Positions 42,638 to 48,893 of a DNA stretch of 48,893 nt are shown here, one piece after another. A program made the position numbers and the translations under genes. This stretch comes from G001797105 sp964528155 (GTDB taxonomy: Bacteria > Chloroflexota > Anaerolineae > Anaerolineales > E44-bin32): positions 1 to 48,893 of the forward strand of contig CAZGRL010000021.1 in NCBI GenBank assembly GCA_964528155.1. The letters are read 5' to 3'. Every line of letters starts with the position of its first letter. The stretch's first letter is position 1. The notes beneath the pieces were generated by a model. It saw only the letters and a program-made list of their open reading frames with translations. It had not been told where the DNA came from and made no database searches.

Positions 42638-43168
42638 ATGTCGCCGGATGAATTCCAACCCTGCCCCGGTTGCGGGGAGCTCCTGCCAGCGTCTCTGGGC
42701 TCGACCCATCGCTACACCGGAGCTTCGCCGGCCTGTTTGGCCATCTATACCGCCCTCACCAGTGGAGGTGATCCGCCGCTGGCGCCTTCGCCGACGAACT
42801 TGCTCCTGGTCGACGCATATGCCGCCCAACACCCAGGGAAGCCATCGACTTAGTCGATCCAATCCGTCGCAGTCCACGCGCTCGTTCTGCACGGTGTCTT
42901 TGAGGCCGGCGTCGCGCCCCAGCACGCCCTTTGGATCCGCCGACGGGCCCTGCGCGCCAGGCGCGGCGCCAAGCACAAGCCGTACGAATGGCTCGAGCCG
43001 CCCGACCTGGCTCGTTCGATCACCATCGCCGAAATGGCAGGCGCGGCGACTGTGGAGGCCCGAACCGAGCTCGCGAAGGAGTTCGTCCATGGGATCTGGA
43101 AATGCTTGTCCCGGCGCCATGGCGAGCAGTTGGCCGAGTGGTACGACGTGTACGTCCGACCAGACTAG
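42638..43168 (+). pseudogene. DUF5946-like protein with an in-frame amber stop
   Basis: The frame starts MSPDEFQPCPGCGELLPA and continues HRYTGASPACLAIY and VDAYAAQHPGKPST, then TAG at 42851-42853. The same frame continues SIQSVAVHALVLHGVFEAG, YEWLEPPDLARSITIAEM and ends at 43166-43168. Both halves together (about 176 codons) read as one DUF5946-type protein. TAG most simply replaces CAG (Gln), a single transition. It could be a recent nonsense mutation or a base-call error. No reading-through mechanism is visible. The start follows no obvious strong ribosome site. Confidence 0.75.
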
Positions 43169-43284
43169 TCAAACAAGTTCCGTCTTTCCCAGCCGGGTAC
43201 GAGCTTCCCGTGTTTCAGGTCGCGGGCATGGATGCGGAGATATCCGCGTGCATCATCCGTCCGTTTTCGTGTAGGTGTCTGAGG

Positions 43285-43836
43285 GTGAACGACATCGCAT
43301 CCGTCGGAACGGTTGTGAGAGTTGTGATCTTCGTAGTGGGCTCAGTCGGGATCATCCGCTTGTCGATCCCATCACTCAAGAACCCGCGATCCCACGGCTT
43401 CTACCGCGCATTCGCTTTCGAAACGCTCTTGGCGCTCTTCCTGGTTAACGTCTCGGCGTGGCTGCATAATCCACTGTCTCCGCTTCAGTTGGCTTCGTGG
43501 ACCTTGTTGATGGCTTCGGCCGTGCTGGCCATCCATGGTTTCACGATCCTTCGTCGGAGGGGTCGACCGGCCGGGCCGGTTGAATCGACTACAGTTCTCG
43601 TCCGGTCAGGGATGTATCGCTGGATCCGCCACCCGCTGTATGCTTCGCTTCTCTGCCTGGGGTGGGGGGTCTGCCTCAAGCGGCCGACGGCTTTGACGGC
43701 CTTCCTGGCAGTAGCCGCCACGCTGTTCCTCTTTCTTACAGCGAAGGCAGAGGAACGAGAGAACGTCGACAAGTTCGGGACAGACTACGTCGTGTATATG
43801 AAGGAGACAAAACGCTTCATCCCCTATGTCTTCTGA
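43285..43836 (+). CDS. ICMT/NnrU-like membrane methyltransferase (third copy)
   Basis: 183 aa from the GTG at 43285, next to GAGG; the ATG at 43228 is an alternative. The frame stays open far upstream but only as a shadow of the broken DUF5946 gene. There are four helices and the signature RSGMYRWIRHPLYASL, then AKAEERENVDKFGTDYVVYMKET. Same family as 10062-10670 and 10986-11702. The substrate is unknown. Confidence 0.75.
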   Translation: MNDIASVGTVVRVVIFVVGSVGIIRLSIPSLKNPRSHGFYRAFAFETLLALFLVNVSAWLHNPLSPLQLASWTLLMASAVLAIHGFTILRRRGRPAGPVESTTVLVRSGMYRWIRHPLYASLLCLGWGVCLKRPTALTAFLAVAATLFLFLTAKAEERENVDKFGTDYVVYMKETKRFIPYVF

Positions 43837-43907
43837 TCGACTGTGGAAGGACGCCCGACACCCAGCGTCGTGTTCCACATTGGGAACACATTGCTCTGAG
43901 CCTGGAT

Positions 43908-45008
43908 CTACGATACGGCAGGTTCCACGGGGTTGGATGCAACCACGGCGAGCCATTCCTGCATCTGGCGCCTTTCAAGGATCGATAGCCCTGCCTCGTC
44001 GAGTGCCTCCCGAATCTCATCCCACTGGTCGGCGCGGATGCCCGACAAGATCAACTTGCCTCCAGGAGCAACGCATCGTGTCAAACCTTCCTTGAGGGCT
44101 TCGACGATGACGTAAGTCAGTATGTTAGCCACGAGGATATCGGCCTTCAACCCGCTGAGGCTCTGCGATCCGGACGCCGATACACGATCGCCTCGCCGTC
44201 CGCTCTCGGATAGGGGATCCAGGAACACGGGCCACGATCCCTGCTGAAAGCGGATGACGTCCTCGAGTTGGTTCAGTTGGATGTTCTCACGGATCACACG
44301 TGCTGCCCGAGGTGCGATGTCGGCGGCATACACCGCGCGCGCACCAAGCTTCGCCGCGGCGATTGACAAGATTCCTGACCCCGAACCGAAATCGAAGACC
44401 AGTTGGCCCGGCTTGAGGTGATCCTCGAGCAACATCAAGCACATCTGGGTCGTGGCGTGGGATCCGCTGCCGAAGGCCGTCCCCGGGCGGATCAACAAGG
44501 GGATGTCGTCTGGCATGAGCTCGAAGTCATACTGCTGGATGTCTGGATCGCGGGTTGGGATCGAAACCAGGTGCGGCCCGATCCGGATCGGTACGATTCG
44601 TGCCCGGAGTTGATCACCCAGCACGAAGTAGTCGATCATCAAACGAATCGTTGCCAGGATCCGACCGATCAGCAGGGACAGAGCGAAGGTCAGGATCCGG
44701 CCCAAGACGAAAACGACCGAGAAGGAGGTCAGCTGGTTCGAAGAGAGCAGACCAGCGAAGCTCATTCCGGCGGTGACGATGGTTGCGCCAAGTGTCGGGA
44801 TCCAGCCTGCGAACCATGCCAGGATGCAGATCGGGATCAAGTAGTATAGAGGGAAGGCAATGCCCGTCCCCATGGGACGCCAATCGATCAGGACAGCGAG
44901 TGAAAGGAGGATGATGCCGACGGCGATCGCGATCCGCCGAGGGAACCGATCGGAGAGGGTGTTTATGCTTTGGAGTCGATCGAGGAAGGGTGGACGGTTG
45001 GCCTGCAT
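43908..45008 (-). CDS. PrmA-like methyltransferase domain fused to an N-terminal membrane domain
   Basis: 366 aa. Residues about 25-130 contain four hydrophobic helices (RRIAIAVGIILLSLAVL, PLYYLIPICILAWF and two more), like the membrane part of sensor proteins. From about 135 the sequence is that of ribosomal protein L11 methyltransferase: IRPGTAFGSGSHATTQMCL, the SAM loop DFGSGSGILSIAAAKLGA, and VANIL before the last strands. Ordinary PrmA is soluble, has no membrane part and is about 290 residues. A membrane-tied version suggests another substrate at the membrane, or a cell-surface or signalling role (inference). It is not the product of two genes: there is one frame and no internal start with a good ribosome site. 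Confidence 0.82.
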   Translation of the reverse strand: MQANRPPFLDRLQSINTLSDRFPRRIAIAVGIILLSLAVLIDWRPMGTGIAFPLYYLIPICILAWFAGWIPTLGATIVTAGMSFAGLLSSNQLTSFSVVFVLGRILTFALSLLIGRILATIRLMIDYFVLGDQLRARIVPIRIGPHLVSIPTRDPDIQQYDFELMPDDIPLLIRPGTAFGSGSHATTQMCLMLLEDHLKPGQLVFDFGSGSGILSIAAAKLGARAVYAADIAPRAARVIRENIQLNQLEDVIRFQQGSWPVFLDPLSESGRRGDRVSASGSQSLSGLKADILVANILTYVIVEALKEGLTRCVAPGGKLILSGIRADQWDEIREALDEAGLSILERRQMQEWLAVVASNPVEPAVS

Positions 45009-45127
45009 GAGCCGGAAGTATACGCCATCCCGACAGGCGGAGCACTGCAGACCGCCGTCAAGTCATCGTCTTCTCTTCACCGAAGAGCGCCGACCGTCGG
45101 GCCGATAGAGCGAGGTCGATCCTGCGA

Positions 45128-45721
45128 ATGACTGAAAAGGAAATCCTCATCCGGAGCTTGAGCCCTGCACTCCTGGCGGATTGGCTCGCCTTCTTCGACC
45201 ACGAGGCCTTTGTCGATAATCCCGGCTGGGCAGGCTGCTACTGCCAGTTCTATCATGCCGACCACGAAGAGAAGGACTGGAATGAACGAACCGGGCAGGA
45301 GAATCGAAGTGCGTCCATTTCGCTGATTCGGCGAGGGCGGCTGCGCGGTCACGTGGCCTATGTCGAAGGGAAGCCTGTAGGATGGTGCCAGGCTTGCCCA
45401 AGGAGCTGGGTGGTGAACCTGAATTCGAACCCCGATCTGGTCATTGATGATGCCGATTGTGTGGGATCGATTCTGTGCTTCCTTGTCGCTCCCGCCCACA
45501 GGAAATCGGGCGTTGGTCACCGGCTGCTGGAGGCTGCGTGCCAGGGGCTGGCCGAAGCAGGGCTCGAGATCGCCGAGGCCTACCCACGCCGCGCCACCAG
45601 GAGCGATGCCTCGAACTATCACGGCCCGCTGTCGATGTATCTGAACGCCGGCTTCGAACCGTATCGGGAGCTCGAGGACTTCCTGATCGTCCGGAAGGAT
45701 CTCGCTGCGCGGCCGTCCTAG
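45128..45721 (+). CDS. GNAT-family acetyltransferase
   Basis: 197 aa. N-terminal part LADWLAFFDHEAFVDNPGWAG and CYCQFYH is typical of a group of GNAT proteins common in Firmicutes and Chloroflexota, followed by ISLIRRGRLRGHVAYVEGKPVGWC. The acetyl-CoA loop is LVAPAHRKSGVGHRLLEAAC. Substrate unknown. The gene is divergent from the PrmA fusion. Confidence 0.82.
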   Translation: MTEKEILIRSLSPALLADWLAFFDHEAFVDNPGWAGCYCQFYHADHEEKDWNERTGQENRSASISLIRRGRLRGHVAYVEGKPVGWCQACPRSWVVNLNSNPDLVIDDADCVGSILCFLVAPAHRKSGVGHRLLEAACQGLAEAGLEIAEAYPRRATRSDASNYHGPLSMYLNAGFEPYRELEDFLIVRKDLAARPS

Positions 45722-45883
45722 CGTAGACCCGATTGGACCCAAGGCGGTCCCGATCGATCTGTTGATCGGCGCAGAGCGGTGTCTGATGGTGTTGTGCTCA
45801 TGGGTGGAGTAAGTGGACGACACCCAAGGCGGAAGCGAAGTGCGTGGAAGGAATCCAGGAATCGCAAACATGGAGCGTGGTGG

Positions 45884-46288
45884 ATGAGGCAAAGGGTATC
45901 GGCCAAGACGATCTGGGAGGATACCGTTGGCTATTCACGGGCTGTGCGTGTCGGCCAGGCAATCTTCATCGGCGGCACGGCTGCGACGGATGCGCAGGGT
46001 GTGACGCACGGGCGGGATGACCCGTACGCTCAGACGGTGTATGCGCTGAACAAGATCGAAGAAGCCCTGAGGGAACTGGGCGCTTCTCTCGATGACGTGG
46101 TCCGCACGCGTATCTTTGTCAAGAACATCGAGGATTGGCAGGATATCGCCAGAGCCCACGCGGAATCCTTTGGGCGTGTTCGACCATGCACGACCATGGT
46201 CGAGGTGAGCCGCCTCATCACACCCGATCTCCTGGTTGAGATCGAGGCGGACGCGGTCCTGGGTGAGCCAATTGACGCCACGGGATGA
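45884..46288 (+). CDS. RidA-family (YjgF/UK114) protein
   Basis: 134 aa from the ATG at 45884 (GGAG eight bases upstream); a longer frame to 45779 adds a basic, non-conserved extension. RidA features: VGYSRAVRVGQAIFIGGTAAT, YAQTVYALNKIEEALRELGAS, DDVVRTRIFVKNI and PCTTMVEVSRLITPDLLVEIEADAV. The Arg usually found before the TTMVEV segment (RPAR) is Cys here (RPCT), so imine deaminase activity is uncertain. Such proteins hydrolyse reactive enamines made by PLP enzymes. Confidence 0.82.
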   Translation: MRQRVSAKTIWEDTVGYSRAVRVGQAIFIGGTAATDAQGVTHGRDDPYAQTVYALNKIEEALRELGASLDDVVRTRIFVKNIEDWQDIARAHAESFGRVRPCTTMVEVSRLITPDLLVEIEADAVLGEPIDATG

Positions 46289-46430
46289 GCCGCAGCAAGG
46301 CCTGCAGTTGATCGCCCAACACAAGTCCTGGGTAAGGCCGTCACCCGGCGCGCGATGACGGTGGCTCAACCGATCGATGGGTGGACATACGCGGGCCGGC
46401 AAGTGAGGCCGGCAGGGTAGGGAGAGGGCC

Positions 46431-46774
46431 ATGATGATCGCACGAACCTGGCACGGTGCCGTCCCTTCAGAGAAGGCCGATGCGTACTACGAGCTCTTGC
46501 TCCGATCCGGCGTGCCGGACTACCGGGCGACGGAGGGAAATCGGGGTGTTCTGGTCCTTCGCCGGTTTGAAGGCGATACAATACAGCGCACTACCTGCTC
46601 CTAACGCTGTAGGATTCACTCGAGTCGATCCAATCCTTCGCCGGGGATGAAGTCGAGAAAGCCCGCTACTACCCGGAAGACAGTGAATTCCTAATCGAGA
46701 TGGAGCCGAGAGTCACGCACTATGACGTGCTGGCCCACATCGAGCCTGGCGAAGACGCCGGACACACGAAGTGA
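46431..46774 (+). pseudogene. Antibiotic-biosynthesis-monooxygenase-like protein, frameshift plus nonsense
   Basis: The start MMIARTWHGAVPSEKADAYY, RSGVPDYRATEGNRGVLVLRR is typical of the small (about 100 aa) ABM-like family. After EGD the frame is lost (stop 46602 region); in another frame HYLLLTL, TAG, DSLESIQSFAGDEVEKARYY and EFLIEMEPRVTHYDVLAHI complete the family pattern. So two lesions are needed: a one-base shift near 46580 and TAG where Trp (TGG) is expected. That makes real decay more likely than a sequencing error. Confidence 0.75.
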
Positions 46775-46807
46775 GACTCACCTCGCCGGACCGAAAGGCA
46801 ACGACCT

Positions 46808-47287
46808 GTGCAGATCCAGGTCCATGATCTCGAAGGAGCCGATCGACTCTGGGCGAAGGCGTTCCTCGAGGAACAGGCCGGAGCCGTCCGAGTCGTCTCG
46901 AGGGGCAAGATGCATCATGCTGACAGGATCCCCGGCCACGTTGCAGTGGTCTCGGGGGCTCGCGTCGGCCTGCTAACCTATCACATTCGGGAGGAGGAGT
47001 TCGAGGTTGTCACCTTGCACATAGCTCTGCGATGTCACGGTGTCGGCACACGTTTGCTCGAGGCAGCCGTGAGCAGGGCAAGGGCCGAAGGCTGTCGTCG
47101 TCTGTGGCTGATCACGACAAACGACAATGATCCGGCGATCGCCTTCTACCAGAGTCGAGGCATGAACCTGGTTGCTGTTCATCGAGGGGCGATCGCCGAG
47201 TCGCGCAAGCTCAAGCCAGAGATCCCGCTGATCGGGTTCAATGGGATACCTATCGAGGACGAGCTCGAGTTTGAGATGCTCCTATAG
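46808..47287 (+). CDS. GNAT-family acetyltransferase
   Basis: 159 aa from a GTG, with AAGG a little upstream. A compact GNAT fold: EEEFEVVTLHIALRCHGVG (loop RCHGVGTRLLEAAV) and LWLITTNDNDPAIAFYQSRGM. It resembles the small GNAT proteins annotated as acetyltransferases without known substrate. It is the fourth GNAT gene of the window (with 6559, 33714 and 45128). Confidence 0.82.
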   Translation: MQIQVHDLEGADRLWAKAFLEEQAGAVRVVSRGKMHHADRIPGHVAVVSGARVGLLTYHIREEEFEVVTLHIALRCHGVGTRLLEAAVSRARAEGCRRLWLITTNDNDPAIAFYQSRGMNLVAVHRGAIAESRKLKPEIPLIGFNGIPIEDELEFEMLL

Positions 47288-47821
47288 GCCCTGGAGTAAT
47301 TGGTGGGTGGCTCTGCGTCGCTCCGCCTCAGGGGAAAGGCGCTTCGCGCCGCGCACAGAGAGCATGTGCCCCACTCGCGGGCGCTCTTGCAGCCGCGTCC
47401 TTCATGGATGCGCCCTCCATCACAGGCGAGCGCTCTTGTAGCCGCACCCTTCGCCGGTGCGCCATCCATAGTGGGCAGGATGCGCAGGTCGGAGATCTGC
47501 GGCTACAAGAACGTCTCACACCCGACGGCTGTTCTTGTCGCTCCTTCTCGAATCCGGCCCATCCGGCGCCTGGATGTCGGCTCCAATCAGGGATGGCCGA
47601 GGTCGTTGTCAGGGGAGGACTCCAACAACGGCCATTTGGGTAAGGGGAAGTGGGAGGCGTGGAGGGATAAGGTGGGCAGTTCGTCCCGTACGATCTTAGC
47701 GGGAACACGCCTTCTCACCCCTTTTCCCTCCCCGAAAAGGCACTGCCTCTCAGGCTGAGACAAACCCCGGCGGCGCCCGGCCAAAGCGGGAGGAAGCCGT
47801 CACGGAGACATTGCAGGGTAT
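47288..47821. other. Intergenic region with repeats, no gene recognised
   Basis: 534 bases. Two 40-base units (47381-47420 and 47430-47469) agree at 32 of 40 positions, and the end of the second (CTTGTAGCCGC, 47435-47445) is inverted at 47499-47509. The region also holds copy B of the dispersed repeat (47590-47638). Open frames here give only repeat-like translations. Confidence 0.6.
47590..47638 (+). repeat. Dispersed 49-bp repeat, copy B
   Basis: Direct partner, in opposite orientation, of 13238-13286 (44 of 49 identical). It is followed by AGGGGAAGTGGGAGGCGTGG, a G-rich stretch that resembles the G-rich arm next to copy A, so the repeated unit is probably longer but more diverged outside the core. 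Confidence 0.75.
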
Positions 47822-48893
47822 ATGGCTGATCACGATCGTTCCATCCGGCGGGCCGCCGTGATCGGGGCGGGGACCATGGGAACGGGGATCGCCGCGCTGC
47901 TTGCCAGCGTGGGCATCGAGGTCGATCTGCTCGATATCGTGCCGCCAGCACCAACTCCGGCCGAAGCCCGCGAGGGACTCGATCTGTCCAGCCCAAAGGT
48001 GCGGAACCGCATAGCCGAAGACGGCTGGTCCAGGGCGCGCGCCTCCAGGCCGGTGAACGAGATCCCACCCGAAGCCGTCGGACGCGTCTCTATCGGGAAT
48101 CTCGAAGACGATCTCGGCCGACTCCGCCAGGCGAGCTGGATCATCGAAGCCGTTGTTGAGGATCTTTCGATCAAGCAGGAAGTCATGGCCAGGATCGAGT
48201 CGGTCCGAGCTCAGGGAAGTGTGGTATCGACGAACACTTTGGGAATTCCCGTGCGATACATCGTCGAAGGCCGATCGGAGGATTTCGCCCGTCACTTCAT
48301 GGGGACTCATTTCTTCAACCCGCCGCTCATCATGAAGGCCGTCGAGCTCATTCCCGGTCCGCGGACTGAGGGCGATGTGGTGCAATCCATGCTGGGCTTC
48401 CTTGAGACCCGCCTGGAAAAGGGCGTCGTACTCTGCAAAGACACGCCGAACTTCATCGCCAACCGTGTGGCGAGCGTCCAATCGAGCTACGACATGGACT
48501 ACGTGCTCGAGCACGCGTACACGGTGGAAGAGGCGGACGCGATTCTGGGACCGATCGTTGGAAGACCGCGCTCGGCCGTCTTCCGACTGCGGGACCTGGT
48601 GGGTCTGGACGTGTCGACACAAGTCGCCGAGAATCTCTTCCGAGCGATCCCTGACGACGAGTTTCGCGACATGCTCATGCGCCCCCGGCTGAACTTGCTG
48701 CGCAAGCGCATGGTTGAAAGGGGATTGCTCGGCCGAAAGAGCGGAGCCGGCTTCTATCGCGCCCAGGTTTCATCGAATGGTCGCCGCTTCCTGCCGATCG
48801 ACCTCGAGACATTGGAATACCGCGATCGACAGCCGATCGATCTTCCGAGACTCTCAATGGCCAGGCAGATCGAGCCTCTCGGCGAGCGCCTTC
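47822..48893 (+). CDS. 3-hydroxyacyl-CoA dehydrogenase, N-terminal part (cut by window edge)
   Basis: The frame is open to the end of the window (357 codons). The NAD loop AAVIGAGTMGTGIAALLASVG, WIIEAVVEDLSIKQEVMARI, STNTLG, the substrate region MGTHFFNPPLIMKAVELIPGP and KDTPNFIANRV are those of the FadB/Hcd-type dehydrogenase. A second enoyl-CoA hydratase domain may follow outside, as in the long Chloroflexota versions. The GLLGRKSGAGFY motif near residue 305 belongs to the C-terminal domain. Beta-oxidation role; its link to the catabolic operon is not shown. Confidence 0.9.
   Translation, partial: MADHDRSIRRAAVIGAGTMGTGIAALLASVGIEVDLLDIVPPAPTPAEAREGLDLSSPKVRNRIAEDGWSRARASRPVNEIPPEAVGRVSIGNLEDDLGRLRQASWIIEAVVEDLSIKQEVMARIESVRAQGSVVSTNTLGIPVRYIVEGRSEDFARHFMGTHFFNPPLIMKAVELIPGPRTEGDVVQSMLGFLETRLEKGVVLCKDTPNFIANRVASVQSSYDMDYVLEHAYTVEEADAILGPIVGRPRSAVFRLRDLVGLDVSTQVAENLFRAIPDDEFRDMLMRPRLNLLRKRMVERGLLGRKSGAGFYRAQVSSNGRRFLPIDLETLEYRDRQPIDLPRLSMARQIEPLGERL

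Noticed and set aside
42931..43284. Long N-terminal extension of the ICMT-like gene at 43285
   Set aside because: The upstream part overlaps the DUF5946 gene in another frame and has an Arg-rich, non-conserved translation.
47381..47509. Possible CRISPR array
   Set aside because: Only two imperfect units and an inverted end, no regular spacers and no cas gene in the window.
1..48893. tRNA or rRNA genes
   Set aside because: No cloverleaf-like stretch or conserved rRNA segment was found by reading; a dedicated tRNA or rRNA scan would settle it.

Overview
The window (about 49 kb, high GC, one 100-N scaffold gap at 28846-28945) looks like a metagenome-derived chromosome fragment of a Chloroflexota bacterium, most likely Anaerolineae-like. 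Clues are an Alternative-Complex-III-type respiratory module with c-type cytochromes, a DUF3048 lipoprotein, a winged-helix regulator paired with a membrane protein, and G/C-rich intergenic hairpin repeats. The lineage call is inference; no rRNA or tRNA gene is visible.

Region 1 (1-5236): the end of a respiratory operon. It holds a molybdopterin-family protein (cut by the window edge), a four-cluster Fe-S subunit, an NrfD/ActC quinone-site membrane subunit, an ActD-like protein fused to a monohaem cytochrome c, and a dihaem lipoprotein cytochrome c. It is closed by a strong bidirectional hairpin.

Region 2 (5328-13029): single housekeeping and accessory genes. They are a winged-helix regulator with its membrane partner under a promoter carrying two operator copies, a GNAT protein, a PlsY-type acyltransferase, a CPBP protease broken by one frameshift, a deaminase, a degenerate GACGG-type repeat, two isoprenylcysteine-methyltransferase-like membrane proteins and a DUF3048 lipoprotein.

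Region 3 (13539-25736): a tightly packed catabolic operon under a FadR-type GntR regulator. It encodes a 3-hydroxyisobutyrate-dehydrogenase-like enzyme, E1 alpha, E1 beta and E2 of an acetoin/pyruvate-dehydrogenase-type complex (no E3), an aldehyde dehydrogenase, an alpha/beta hydrolase of the 2,6-dihydroxypseudooxynicotine hydrolase type, a 2-keto-4-pentenoate-hydratase-like protein, and two M24 pita-bread proteins whose metal ligands are partly or wholly replaced. It also contains an N-terminally truncated FAD oxidoreductase and a 56-codon remnant of a Gfo/Idh/MocA oxidoreductase. A cyclase gene follows, then a second catabolic unit (26961-30028) with two CoA-transferase subunits and a DapB-like reductase, interrupted by the gap. 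Together these suggest breakdown of a cyclic or branched carbon (possibly nitrogen-containing) compound to CoA esters; the substrate cannot be read from sequence.

Region 4 (30193-48893): lipid acyltransferase, AlkA-type glycosylase (frameshifted), a PerR/Fur regulator next to a Dps-like ferritin and a cytochrome-b5-domain protein, GNAT and HAD proteins, two divergent short-chain dehydrogenases with a TetR regulator, DUF2461 and DUF2277 proteins, an ABC exporter (ATPase plus two permeases), a DUF5946 gene with an in-frame amber stop, a membrane-anchored PrmA-like methyltransferase, a RidA protein, a doubly broken monooxygenase-like gene, and the start of a 3-hydroxyacyl-CoA dehydrogenase. Several genes are broken by single-base changes; some may be assembly errors, others real decay. 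Intergenic stretches carry dispersed hairpin-forming repeats, one of which occurs twice in opposite orientation (13238-13286 and 47590-47638).
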